Numbered from the stretch's first letter, positions 44,080 to 54,201 are shown. The stretch: 64,000 nt of DNA from Pictodentalium vernedei (GCA_031216915.1 CM062289.1:247133187-247197186); one strand, 5' to 3'. The notes: a model not told the origin generated them from the sequence alone. Numbers and translations: made by a program.

Positions 44080-46968
44080 TTAGTGGACGACATTCTGAGC
44101 AACAGATAACGGACCTAAACAATGCAGGTCTCCAGAAATGGACTCAATATTTCTGAGATAAAAATTAGTAAATGTGGATGGCTGAGACCAATAAGCAGCC
44201 TTCATTAAATCTGTAATAGCAACACTATTAGCATAAGCCCAGGAAGTAGAAAGAGCTCTTACTTCATGAGCAGAAATCTTAAGCACAGACTGCTGAGAAG
44301 AAGATAAATCTTCATACGCAGTACGGATAGTTAACTGAATCCATCTAGCAATAGAATGGACTGAAATGTCCTTTCTATTAGGCATCAAAGACAGAAAGAA
44401 ACGTTTCCGTCCCTTTCTGATGAACTGAGATCTCTGTTTATAGATACGTAGTGCTCTAACAGGACAGAGTAAAGGCCTACGCCCGTCTGAAGACGGAAGA
44501 GCCTTAATAACAATAGGTTCCGGATATTTATTAGGAGCCTGATTCTTAGCTAAAAAACCGACGTTAGTAGTGAAGGTGATAGTGTTCCCAACACTACGAT
44601 AATGAGAATCATCCACCGATAGTGCATGAAGCTCACTGACTCTTCTGGCAGAAGAGAAAGCTAAGAGAAAAGCTGTCTTATAAGATAAGAATTTGAAATC
44701 TACTGTCCCAAGAGGTTCAAATGGCTTTTCCTTCAATTTAAGGAGAACCCAAGCTAAATTCCACTTAGGAACTAATCTAAGAGTTCTGGGTCTATTTATC
44801 GAAAAGTTTCTAACCAATTTCGATAAAGAGACATTAGATCCAATTTGTAAACTATCATGATGTGCATAGGTATCAGATAACATAGATCTATAACCCTTTA
44901 TAGTAACCGGTTGCAGTTTGATTTCGTCAAACAAGTATACTAGAAAGTTAGCAATGTCTGGTATAGAGGGATCAAATATATCAACAGAATGATCCCTACA
45001 CCAACGACGGAAAACCTTCCACTTAGCCGCATAGTTTAGCGAAGAGGAGGTCCTCCTACAGTTAGAAATCGCGTCCACTGCTCGTCCTGTAAAGTGCTTG
45101 CCATGCAAGAAGGACCGCACAACGGAAAAACGTGAAGGTTGAGACCTTGCGGGTTGTGATGCAGTTGGCGCGATTTCCCCTGCCAAAGAAGATCCTCTCG
45201 TGGAGGGAGCTTCCGCGGTAGGTCCCACAACAGACACCTGAGTAGATTTATCCACGGTCTCTGTGGCGACAGAGATGCTACCAACAGAATCTTGCATTGA
45301 GATTGTTTTATCTTTAGCAATACTTGTTGAATTAACGGCGCTGGAGGATACGCATATCCTATCATTCCGTCCCAAGGGATCGATAGAGCGTCTACAGCAA
45401 ATGCTCTTGGATCCGGACACGGGGACACATACGTCTGCAACTGATTGTTGAGATGTGTCGCAAATAAGTCTATCATTGGCCGTTCCCATTGGTAGCAAAT
45501 CTGATTGAATACTTGTTTGTTGAGAGTCCACTCCGACGGCAACAAGCGACCCTTTCGAGAAAGGGAGTCTGCTAGCACATTCAGACGACCCGGTATGTGA
45601 CGGACCGAAAGAAGAACGTGATGTTCCAACGCAAACAGAAGGATTCTTTCCGTTAGATTGAACAACGGAACTGAATGAGTGCCTCCCTGATTCCGTATAT
45701 ACGCCACTACTGTCGTATTGTCGGATAGGATTTGGACATGAGCATCGTGAATAATGTCCATCCAGTGACGTAACGCAAGCCAAATTGACATCATTTCCTT
45801 GATGTTTATGTGCTTGCACAGGAATTGCGGATCCCAAAGACCCTGGCATCTCGAATCCGTTGGGATTAATGATGCACCCCAACCTGTTTGACTGGCATCC
45901 GTCATAATGGTAAAACTCGGATCCGGCAACTGCAGCGGAACTCCTTGAGTTAACCACTGAATGTTTGCCCAAGTCTGAATCTCTTGTTTCACTTGATCTG
46001 ACAAGAGAACGTCTACATCGAGCGAATGAATTTTCACACTCCAATTCTGAGTCAAGAAAATTTGAAGAGGCCGTGTGCGTAGCCGTCCCATCGGAATGAG
46101 ATCCGCAGCGGCTCCGCACAGACCTATCAGTCTCATAAATTCTCTCGCTGTGACTTTGTCTGTATTTAGACAATAGCGAGCGTAACAACTGACTAATTTC
46201 GCTCTGGTTAACGGCAGACGAACGAGATTGTTGTGCGTCTCGAAGCTCATTCCCAGATGAGTGAATGACTTGGACGGCACCAGATCCGACTTCTCCTCGT
46301 TTACTATGAAACCGAGACGTCGGAGCAATAGAAGAAGATTCTGAACATCGTTCTGAAGCGTTAACTCGTTGCCGTACCTCTGAAGAATGTCGTCCAGGTA
46401 GGCCGACGTTACCGCAGACGAATGAGCTCGGAAGTAAATCATTACCGAGTTCATTACTCGAGTGAAAGCCCAGGGTGCTAGATTCAATCCGAAGCACATG
46501 GCCCGGAACTGATACACCACTCCTAGGACTGCGAAGCGTAGATACTTTCGGAATGTCGGATGTACCATGACGTGAAAGTACGCATCTTTGAGATCTATGC
46601 TCGTTGCATAATCGTTCACCCGAATACTCGCTCTGACCGATCGAATCGTCTCCATATAAAACTTCGGAGCGATGATCAGCTTGTTTATCCAGCTCAAATC
46701 TATGACTGGACGGAACGAGCCGTCTGGTTTCGGAACCAGAAACAGATGGCTGTAGAATCCCAGCGATTCCTGGTTTTCTACGACCTCTACCGCGTTCTTC
46801 ATTAAAAGAGACTGCACCTCTGATAGCAGAGCGTCTCTTTTCTGAGGGTTTGACGGAAGATGAGTCCACTTTGGACTTCGAGTTAATGGAGGCTTTCGTT
46901 TGAAGGATATCTTTAGACCTTCCGAAGTCACTCCTCTCACCCAAGGGTCGTCCGTAATCGACGCCCAC
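44080..46968 (-). CDS. Tyrosine recombinase frame of copy E
   Basis: Open for 962 codons. The recombinase domain fills about the last 340 residues: a core-binding part (NYAAKWKVFRRWCRDHSVD; QPVTIKGYRSML), catalytic Arg in ARRVSEL (about residue 776), HEVR (about 900) and the nucleophilic Tyr in NFYLR (about 935). The first two thirds overlap RT-RNase H in a different frame and are Ser/Arg-rich without a known domain. Which start is used is unknown; DIRS elements are known for such overlaps, and splicing or internal initiation is possible. Function: integration of the closed DNA intermediate. Confidence 0.88.
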   Translation of the reverse strand: MGVDYGRPLGERSDFGRSKDILQTKASINSKSKVDSSSVKPSEKRRSAIRGAVSFNEERGRGRRKPGIAGILQPSVSGSETRRLVPSSHRFELDKQADHRSEVLYGDDSIGQSEYSGERLCNEHRSQRCVLSRHGTSDIPKVSTLRSPRSGVSVPGHVLRIESSTLGFHSSNELGNDLLPSSFVCGNVGLPGRHSSEVRQRVNASERCSESSSIAPTSRFHSKRGEVGSGAVQVIHSSGNELRDAQQSRSSAVNQSEISQLLRSLLSKYRQSHSERIYETDRSVRSRCGSHSDGTATHTASSNFLDSELECENSFARCRRSLVRSSETRDSDLGKHSVVNSRSSAAVAGSEFYHYDGCQSNRLGCIINPNGFEMPGSLGSAIPVQAHKHQGNDVNLACVTSLDGHYSRCSCPNPIRQYDSSGVYTESGRHSFSSVVQSNGKNPSVCVGTSRSSFGPSHTGSSECASRLPFSKGSLVAVGVDSQQTSIQSDLLPMGTANDRLICDTSQQSVADVCVPVSGSKSICCRRSIDPLGRNDRICVSSSAVNSTSIAKDKTISMQDSVGSISVATETVDKSTQVSVVGPTAEAPSTRGSSLAGEIAPTASQPARSQPSRFSVVRSFLHGKHFTGRAVDAISNCRRTSSSLNYAAKWKVFRRWCRDHSVDIFDPSIPDIANFLVYLFDEIKLQPVTIKGYRSMLSDTYAHHDSLQIGSNVSLSKLVRNFSINRPRTLRLVPKWNLAWVLLKLKEKPFEPLGTVDFKFLSYKTAFLLAFSSARRVSELHALSVDDSHYRSVGNTITFTTNVGFLAKNQAPNKYPEPIVIKALPSSDGRRPLLCPVRALRIYKQRSQFIRKGRKRFFLSLMPNRKDISVHSIARWIQLTIRTAYEDLSSSQQSVLKISAHEVRALSTSWAYANSVAITDLMKAAYWSQPSTFTNFYLRNIESISGDLHCLGPLSVAQNVVH

Positions 46969-47351
46969 TCTTGAGAAAAACTCGACAACCTTCCGCCAAC
47001 CGGAACGCGATAGAGGTTTGAGCCATCACCTCCTGGATCTGCGAGGCCTGCGGTAGGAGAAACCACGTCTTCCACGACCCGCACCTCGCCTCGTCGACCT
47101 CGGGGCGTCCGACCGATTGTCCCGGCCTGAAGGACGTCCCGAACGAGAGTCGCTATCCTGACGGTCTCTCGAATAAGAGCTAGAGGACGCACCGGAACCT
47201 CTATAGGAACCTCTCTTGGGCGGATAAGACCCAGAAGTGCCCGCCTTATTCGTGTCTGCTGAATCCGACCTTTTAGGAGCGGATCTAAACAACAGAGAAT
47301 CACTAGCTTTCTTTTTAATATTATCATAAATAGCGGAAAGCTTGCCGTCAA
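45036..47351 (-). CDS. Reverse transcriptase-RNase H of copy E
   Basis: 771 codons. RT: KPDGSFRPVIDLSWINK, motif A SIDLKDAYFHV (about residue 253), GLNLAPWAFTRVM and YLDD (about 320). RNase H: TDASQTGWGAS (about 485), IKEMMSIWLALRHW, LSDNTT (about 544) and HIPGRLNVLADSLSR. After it come DLFATHLNNQLQTYVSPCPD and YAYPPAPLI (about 665), where other DIRS elements have a methyltransferase-like domain; assignment tentative. It overlaps gag by about 325 nt and the YR frame by about 1.9 kb. No break seen. Confidence 0.9.
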   Translation of the reverse strand: MTASFPLFMIILKRKLVILCCLDPLLKGRIQQTRIRRALLGLIRPREVPIEVPVRPLALIRETVRIATLVRDVLQAGTIGRTPRGRRGEVRVVEDVVSPTAGLADPGGDGSNLYRVPVGGRLSSFSQEWASITDDPWVRGVTSEGLKISFKRKPPLTRSPKWTHLPSNPQKRDALLSEVQSLLMKNAVEVVENQESLGFYSHLFLVPKPDGSFRPVIDLSWINKLIIAPKFYMETIRSVRASIRVNDYATSIDLKDAYFHVMVHPTFRKYLRFAVLGVVYQFRAMCFGLNLAPWAFTRVMNSVMIYFRAHSSAVTSAYLDDILQRYGNELTLQNDVQNLLLLLRRLGFIVNEEKSDLVPSKSFTHLGMSFETHNNLVRLPLTRAKLVSCYARYCLNTDKVTAREFMRLIGLCGAAADLIPMGRLRTRPLQIFLTQNWSVKIHSLDVDVLLSDQVKQEIQTWANIQWLTQGVPLQLPDPSFTIMTDASQTGWGASLIPTDSRCQGLWDPQFLCKHINIKEMMSIWLALRHWMDIIHDAHVQILSDNTTVVAYIRNQGGTHSVPLFNLTERILLFALEHHVLLSVRHIPGRLNVLADSLSRKGRLLPSEWTLNKQVFNQICYQWERPMIDLFATHLNNQLQTYVSPCPDPRAFAVDALSIPWDGMIGYAYPPAPLIQQVLLKIKQSQCKILLVASLSPQRPWINLLRCLLWDLPRKLPPREDLLWQGKSRQLHHNPQGLNLHVFPLCGPSCMASTLQDEQWTRFLTVGGPPLR

Positions 47352-49128
47352 AGAGAAGATCTCCTGAGACCGAAGCGACTCTAAGAGAGTTCTTCACCTT
47401 AGAATCCACTAGTGTGGATGTAGACAGGGCTGCGTCACGTCTAACCAACTCCAGATTAGCCACTGAAAGGGCGGAGTTACACGTGGAATAAGCTACTGCC
47501 CTTGAAAGAAGTCTTAAGGAGGATTGTATATCCTGAAACTCTTCCCCTTGAAGACGCAGTGATAACGCCTTCGTAAGGTGATCTGCGTAAGATAAGGCAT
47601 CTAAATTGGCTCTGTTAGACGCAATAGCTGTTTCCAACACTGCGGTTGGAATAGAAGCTGACGACGGTAATGATAGCTCTAAGTCTTCCGCCTCGTCGTC
47701 CATACGCAGAGGAACTCTCGGTATACCCTGACCTGCCGTGTCAAATTTATTCCTTGCATTAATGAAAGGCAGGTTGAGAGTATTTGCGGACAAGAAGCCT
47801 GCTTTCCCTGTCCTGGAAGCAAGTTTAAAAATAGCGTCGTTCAATAATTCAAATGTTCTTGCAACATTATTGGACTGCGACGGAAACTCGGGAGCGATGT
47901 CCCTGAACCGCTCGAAAAAATCAGAGTCCAATGACGCTATAATTCTCCTGTCCGGAAGCGCAGCAGTCTGGCCCGACGGAACAACTTGAGGAAGAAAGTG
48001 CCGGATGAAGTCTACGGCAGCTTTGTGTTGTTCCGAAAGGGATAGCTCCAATTCATCCGTATCCCTTTCACCATCCGGTCGGACCTCCCGATGTTCCCGG
48101 TCGTCCGCCCCCGATGCTTCGGCGGAGCGTACCGACCCAGCGCCGTCGGATAATTCTCGATCCGACACCGTCTCTGTCGGCTGCTGGGATGCTGCGATAA
48201 GCTGTGCTATCTGCACTAGAATGTCCGACGTCGAGACCTGCGGAGGAGCGGTCTTTCGCTGCTTTGCCGAGGGCAGCTCCGCATCGGATGGCTCCCGCAT
48301 ACTTTTCCTATGCGAACGTCCGGAGTCCATCGGTCTCGAGTCCCTGGCTGCCGGATGGTGTGACCTGGTCGCCGAATAATCCTTCCTCGGCGAAGCTGGC
48401 AAGATATCGGAGGTCACGCAGCCAAGGTGCGGTCGTGTGCGCCGGCGAGAAGAGGAAGCCTTAACAGTCTCTGCGGACTGCTTATACAACGGAGCGTCCC
48501 GAGCGACGGACGTATGCTCCGCTAAAGACACATTTTGTACCACAACATCTGGTCCCAGATGTTGTTGTACGAGAGAGGGGCCTCTCTCGCTCGCGGCCCG
48601 GCTGGACCTGGACGAGCTAGGAACCGGACTAAAAGGCTTCCTCCGTTCTCGTTCACTATCCGCCGTCACTGGGTGTGCATCTATTATTTTTATAGTGCTC
48701 GCATCACCCAAAATTTCCTCTTGGACCGCATCGGACGAACCCGGCTGCCGAACCATTCGGTGAATGGACGCTACACCGGGCGAGCTAGCGGACGACATTT
48801 GTCTAATCTCCATGAGCACTTTTGCCGCTAGCTCTGTATTTAATTGTGACGACGGACGCACACTTGAAGAAGATAACATGGAAACATCACCCTGTTCTGG
48901 TTCCTCTGAAATAGAAACTGAGAGAGTAGAGTGACCTTGTGGAGAAAGAGCCGGCATCGCTCTTTCTCCAGAAACAACATATCGTGACACACGTTTCCAA
49001 TGTTTCTCATCCCAATGTTCACATACAGGACAGGGATTAATGCGAGAACACTGACTACAATTTATGCAATAATCATGAAAGTCAGAGGAAGATTTCTTCC
49101 TATTACAATTTGAACAAGTTCCTTTCAT
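47026..49128 (-). CDS. gag-like protein of copy E
   Basis: 700 codons from MKGTCSNC; an upstream in-frame methionine at 49179 exists, but 49128 matches the start in A and B. Cys cluster at the N-terminus (C-x2-C-x12-C-x2-C-x2-C-x5-C-x2-C), long Ser/Arg-rich disordered part, conserved helical domain around ELLNDAIFKLAS and SYADHLTKALSLRLQG, then a basic RG-rich tail ending RRPRRSRR. Likely packages element RNA. No break seen. The paired hairpins lie at 48543-48589. Confidence 0.87.
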   Translation of the reverse strand: MKGTCSNCNRKKSSSDFHDYCINCSQCSRINPCPVCEHWDEKHWKRVSRYVVSGERAMPALSPQGHSTLSVSISEEPEQGDVSMLSSSSVRPSSQLNTELAAKVLMEIRQMSSASSPGVASIHRMVRQPGSSDAVQEEILGDASTIKIIDAHPVTADSERERRKPFSPVPSSSRSSRAASERGPSLVQQHLGPDVVVQNVSLAEHTSVARDAPLYKQSAETVKASSSRRRTRPHLGCVTSDILPASPRKDYSATRSHHPAARDSRPMDSGRSHRKSMREPSDAELPSAKQRKTAPPQVSTSDILVQIAQLIAASQQPTETVSDRELSDGAGSVRSAEASGADDREHREVRPDGERDTDELELSLSEQHKAAVDFIRHFLPQVVPSGQTAALPDRRIIASLDSDFFERFRDIAPEFPSQSNNVARTFELLNDAIFKLASRTGKAGFLSANTLNLPFINARNKFDTAGQGIPRVPLRMDDEAEDLELSLPSSASIPTAVLETAIASNRANLDALSYADHLTKALSLRLQGEEFQDIQSSLRLLSRAVAYSTCNSALSVANLELVRRDAALSTSTLVDSKVKNSLRVASVSGDLLFDGKLSAIYDNIKKKASDSLLFRSAPKRSDSADTNKAGTSGSYPPKRGSYRGSGASSSSYSRDRQDSDSRSGRPSGRDNRSDAPRSTRRGAGRGRRGFSYRRPRRSRR
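48543..48589 (-). promoter_or_regulatory. Paired hairpins inside gag, copy E
   Basis: CAACATCTGG / CAGATGTTG (48543-48564) and CGAGAGAGGG / CCTCTCTCG (48570-48589). Stems are the same in A and B; C and D differ only in loop bases. Confidence 0.6.
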
Positions 49129-50015
49129 TGTGAAGGAACAACAATAAGTCCTAGTTACTCGCAAAAACCCCTGACACAAAGATACATAATAACATGATCC
49201 ATTAATAAATGAAAAAACAATTGCAAAACAAAATAATTTTGAAAAAATATTTTTTCAGAGAAGCCCAAGTTGCTGAAAAGTAACGTTGAGCCCCGATGGA
49301 TCCGATGGCAAAGTGTGGTCAAAAATTTTAAAATTATATAAAATAATTAATGAGACACTTTCGGATAATATAAATGTATCCTATAATGAGATAAACTACC
49401 TCAAAGACAAACAGCCCCCCTCAAAAAAGGCTGTTGCCAATGAAAACAAACAGTGTAAACACAGAAGAAAACATGACTCCAGGCACTGAAAAAACTGGCC
49501 CGGAATCAGTCCTCAATTACACTCTATCTGATGCAAAACAGAGACTCCCAGGGGAGAATCTGCAGAACATCAGATGGAAGATGCAGAACACAAACGTTAT
49601 ACACCCATGGGTGAAAACGTAACTATGGGGAAAATAACAGAAAACATTCTGTAACCAAGCAACTCTCCCAGGGAAATTTTAGAAATGAAACTTCTCAAAA
49701 ATATGCCAAAAGCATGGGAGAATTGCAAGGGGGGACTTTAGAAGGTTAGGGGAGAGGAAACACTGAATAAGCAGTGCAACAATTAGCAAGAATGACAACA
49801 AGAGGCGTTTGCCTCGAAAATAGGCAACTTAACATAATTTTAACAAAAAATTTTAAGTACAGCCCTGATTATTTTTTGCCACTTCTTTTTTCCTCTCCTC
49901 CTTCTATCCTCCTTAGAATCACATTTTCTCCAAGAATTACGTGTCTGGCATCCTTTAAACTGAGATTTACAAGCACAAAGATCAGTGAGATGTTGACTGA
50001 TGAAGGGCCAAACAG
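49129..50015 (-). other. 5' leader of copy E
   Basis: Non-coding region between right ITR and gag, with the TCTCCCA / TGGGAGA spaced pair and a purine-rich part. Confidence 0.7.
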
Positions 50016-50205
50016 AGAAAGATATTTGGCGCCAATTTCGGGACGACTGCGTCACTGCGCATGCGCAGTAGAGTCGTACTATGGAGGTCCTTTAGGACAT
50101 GATTTCTTTTTGTTTTGGATGCAAATTTTGGGGATTGGGGGGCAAAATTTGTGTTTGGCCCTGGTTTTTGTGGAGTTAGCACCAGCTAAGTCTGGGTCAT
50201 TGGTA
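50016..50205 (-). repeat. Right ITR of copy E
   Basis: Near-identical inverted partner of 43128-43317; palindrome ACTGCGCATGCGCAGT at 50054-50069. Terminal extension to 50217. Confidence 0.92.
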
Positions 50206-50217
50206 CAGTATAAAAAT

Positions 50218-52735
50218 ATAAAACACATGTTGTAATGACAATATTGGACTGCGTCGGTAAGTCAGGGACAAAGTCCCTGTACCGATCGAAAAATCCGAGT
50301 CCAATGACGCTATAAGTCTCTTATCCAAGATCGCAGCAATGAAGTCCGAAAAATAATCACTGGAAGAAATGCCAGAAGATATGAAAGGCATCTTCCGATA
50401 CTACTAAAGGGAAAACTCGAAATCTTTCGAATCCCTTTCGCCATCCTGTCGGACCCTATAAAGCGTTTGGTCGTCCGTAGCTTGATGCAACCGCGGACCG
50501 CACCGACCCAGCGCCGTCGGATAATTCCTGATTCGACCGAGAAACCGTCAATTGCTGGGATGCTGCGAAACAACTGTGCTAACTCGGATAGCACGTCCGT
50601 CACTGAGGCCTGAGGAGCAGCGGTCTTACGATGCATTGCCGCAGGAAGCTCCGAGATCGTTACCCCGTGCATACTTCCAATATGCGAGCGAACGGAGTGT
50701 ATAGGCCTCGTGTCCCTTGGCTACCGGATGGCGCGACCTATTCGCTGTGGAATCACTGAATGCCGAAACTGATCGGATACTCGAGGTCACGTAGCCAATG
50801 TGCGGTCGTGTGCCCTGCTGTGAGGATGAGGAAGCATTAAAGACAGTCTCTCGGACTGTCAATATAACGGAGCGTCCCGAGCAACGGACATATGCTCCGA
50901 ATGTAAAATATCTGAACCACAACATGCGGTCCCCTATGTTGTTGGCTTCCTCCGATCTGTCCTCAATCTGCCGTCACTGGGTGAGTACTAAAGTAATTAA
51001 AGTGCTCGCATCACCCAAATCTCCTTCCTAGACCGCAACGGACGAACCCGGCAGCCGAACCATTCGATGAATGTACGCTACACCGGGTGAGCTAGCGAAT
51101 GTCACTCCGTAAGCGATAGACATATTCCATGAGCACTTATTGCCGCTAACTCTTCATTAACTATGACGACAGAGGCACACTTTTGAAAGACATCTCCATA
51201 ACTCTTCGAACAATAAACCAGAAATGCTTGGATAGCAAGCATAAAATAATAATATATATAGCGTCGTTCAATAATTCGAAAGTTTGTGTGACATTATTGG
51301 ACTATGTCGGAACTGAGGGACGATGTCCCTGAACCGAACCAAAAATTTCTAAGTCCACCGACGCTATCAGTTTCTTATCCGGCATCGCAGCATATGTTGT
51401 TCCGAAAGGGAAAGCTTGAAATCCACCGAATCCCTTTCGGTATCCCGTCGGACCGGATGAAACTTTCGGACGTCCGTACCCGCTTCCGCGGAGCGTCCCG
51501 ACCCAGCATCGTCGGATAAAATATATGCGACAGATTCAGTTGATGCTGGGATGCTGCGATAAACTGTGCTATTAAGGAAAGCACGTCCGTTCCCGAGGCC
51601 TGTGCAGTAGCGGACTTACGATGCATTGCCGCTGGAAGCTCCGTGTACGTTGACTCCCGCATACTTCCTATGCGAACGTCCGGAGTCTGCAGGCCTCGAG
51701 TCCCCGGCTACCGACCCAGCGCTGTCGGATAATTCTCGATCCGACACCGTTTCTGTCGGCTGCTGGGATGCTGCGATAAGCTGTGCTATGTGCACAAGAA
51801 TGTCCGGCGTCGAGACCTGCGGAGGCGCAGTCTATCGCTGCTTCGCCGAGGGCAGCTCCGCATCAGATGGCTCCCACATACTTTTCCTATGCGAACGTCC
51901 GGAGTCCATCGGTCTCGAATCCCTGGCTGCCGGATGGTGTGACCTGGTCGCCGAAGAATCCTTGATCGGCGAAGCTGGTAATATATCGGCGGTCACGCAG
52001 CCAAGGTGCGGTCGTGTGCTCTGACGAGAAGAGGAAGCCTTAGCAGTCTCAGCGGACTGCCTATACAACGGAGCGTCCCGAGCGACGGACGTATGCTCCG
52101 CTAACGACACATTTGTACCACAACATCTGGGGCCAGATGTTGTTGAACGAGAGAGGGGCCTCTCTCGCTTGCCGTCCGGATGGACCGGAACGAGCTATGA
52201 ACCGGACTAAAAGGCTTCCTCCGTTCTCCCTCCGATCCGCCGTCACTGGGTGTGCATTAAGTTAATTTTATAGTGCTCGCATCACCCCAAAATTCCTTCT
52301 AGACCGCAACGGACGAACCCGGCTGCCGAACCATTCGGTGAATGGACGCTACACCGGGCGAGCTAGCGGACGTCAAAGGCCGTCGAACCTACTGGGGTCC
52401 TCTTAGGCAATTGGCGTATTACATGAGCACTTTTCCGCTAGCCCTTCATTAATTGTGACGACGGAGGCACACTGTTGGAAGACATCACAGATACATCACC
52501 CTAATCTTGATCGTCTGAAATAGAAATTGATAAAGTAGAGTGACCCTGCGGGGAAAGGACCGGAGTGTCCAAATCCCCAACAACATACCGTGACATACGC
52601 TTCCCATATTGTCATCGAAATCATACGATACAGAACCGGAGTTAATGCGAGTACACTGACCACATATAGAATGATAATAAGGTCAGAGGAAGACTTCCTC
52701 TTAAAACAATTGATCAATATCCTTTCAATGTGAAA
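50218..52735 (-). pseudogene. gag-like remnants of copy D, second part, partly repeated and mosaic
   Basis: Starts ATAAAACACATGTTG, as copy F has uninterrupted at 63586. Two successive gag-like stretches, as in C. Inside the second, about 51705-52110 is much closer to copy E (48140-48530) than the surrounding sequence is, suggesting gene conversion or template switching. Hairpin pair at 52121-52167. Many breaks. Confidence 0.8.
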
Positions 52736-53620
52736 AGAAAACAAGTCCTGGTACTCGCACTAACCCCTGGCAATCAAAATACATAATAATAATATGATCC
52801 ATTAATATAGAAAAAATAATTGAAATCAAAATATTTTGAAAAAATATTTTTTCAGAACAGCCCAAGTTTCTGAAAAGTAACGTTGAGCCCCAATGGATCC
52901 CAAGCCTAAGTGTGGACAAAAATTTTAAAAATATTTTAAACAATTTATTCAACACTTACGAACAATAATAATGTATCTAGTTATGATTGAAATAACATAA
53001 AGATATTATTATTTAGAAATCCCCCCCTCACACAGAGGGCTGTTGTAAATGTAAACAATGAGTGTAAAAACACTAAAATAAGACTCCAGGCACCCAGGCC
53101 CGAAATCAGTTACCAAAATACACCATCTGATGCAAAACAGAGACTTCCAGGGAAGAAACTGCAGAACATCAGATGGTAGATGCAGAACACAACGCCTAAC
53201 CACCCGTAGGTGAAGACGTAAACATGGGGAAAGAACAGAATTCATTCTGTTATTCAGCTAAACTCCCAAGAAATTTTAGTAATAATAATTACAGAAATTA
53301 TGCCAAAAGCATGGGAGAATAGCAAGGGGGAACTTAAAGGACAGGGAGAGAGGAAAAACACTTGTAAAAACAGTGTAACTAAATAATCAGAATGACAACA
53401 AAATGGCTGCTGCCTTGAAAATAGGTAACTTAACATAATTTCATTAAAAAATTTTAAGTTACAGCCCTGATAATATTCTGTCACACATTCTTTTCCTCTC
53501 CTCCTTTTCTATCCTCCTTAGAATCACCATTTCACTAATATTTATGTGTCTGGCATCATTTAAACTGAGATTTAAAAGCACAAAGATCAGTCAGATGTTA
53601 ACTGATGAAGGGCCAAACTT
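52736..53620 (-). other. Leader of copy D
   Basis: Matches the leader of C and those of A, B and E. Non-coding. Confidence 0.75.
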
Positions 53621-53802
53621 AGAATGGCGCCAATTTCGGAACGTCCTTGACACTGCGCATGCGCAGTAGGGGCGAAGTGTGGAGGGCCTCTCAGGACATG
53701 TTTTCTTTAGTTTTAGATGCAAATTTTGGGGATTGGGGGGCAAAATTTGTGTTTGGCCCTATATTTTAAGAGTTAGCACCAGCTATGTCTGGGTCATTGG
53801 TA
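53621..53802 (-). repeat. Right ITR of copy D
   Basis: Inverted partner of 39732-39920, with the NRF1-type palindrome and GGCGCC. Terminus at 53814. Confidence 0.87.
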
Positions 53803-53814
53803 CAGTATAAAAAT

Positions 53815-54010
53815 ATAGGTAACTTAACATAATTTCATTAAAAAATTTTAAGTTACAGCCCTGATAATTTTCTGTCACACATTTTTCCTCTCCTCCTTCT
53901 ATATCCTCCTTAGAATCACCATTTCTCTAATATTTATGTGTCTGGCATCATTTAAACTGAGATTTACAAGCACAAAGATCAGTCAGATGTTAACTGATGA
54001 AGGGCCAAAC
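53815..54010 (-). other. Leader of copy C, second part
   Basis: ATAGGTAACTTAACATAATT continues the C leader after D; the same sequence occurs in D itself just upstream of its ITR, so the two look like a tandem repeat although they belong to different insertions. Confidence 0.8.
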
Positions 54011-54201
54011 TAAGAATGATTAATGGCGCCAATTTCGGAACGTCCTTGACACTGCGCATGCGCAGTAGAGGTGAAGTGTGGAGGGCCATTCAGGACATGT
54101 TTTCTTTGGTTTTAGATGCAAATTTTGGGGATTGGGGGGCAAAATTTGTGTTTGGCCCTATATTTTAAGAGTTAGCACCAGCTATGTCTGGGTCATTGGT
54201 A
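54011..54201 (-). repeat. Right ITR of copy C
   Basis: Inverted partner of 33634-33824. Terminus AGTATAAAAAT ends at 54213; the flank is ATCAAAAAATTT. Confidence 0.88.

Larger units (their letters stand above)
43090..50217 (-). mobile_element. DIRS family I copy E (looks whole; innermost and youngest)
   Basis: 7128 bp from GTTAAAAAATTT to AGTATAAAAAT. ITRs of 190 bp differ at about one position. Gag, RT-RNase H and YR frames are all long and open, with no obvious break. It lies in the gag-like part of D, which lies in C, so it is the last of the three insertions. It is the best reference in the window for family I and a plausible source of enzymes for defective copies. Confidence 0.94.
39694..53814 (-). 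mobile_element. DIRS family I copy D (non-autonomous fossil inside C, contains E)
   Basis: Present as 39694-43089 and 50218-53814. ITRs at 39732-39920 and 53621-53802 differ at one or two sites plus one small gap. Gene content as in C: YR and RNase H remnants beside partly repeated gag-like sequence; no RT core recognised; more than ten breaks. The site is proven by the uninterrupted leader of copy A near 5656: GCCTCGAAA joins ATAGG there. Confidence 0.9.
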
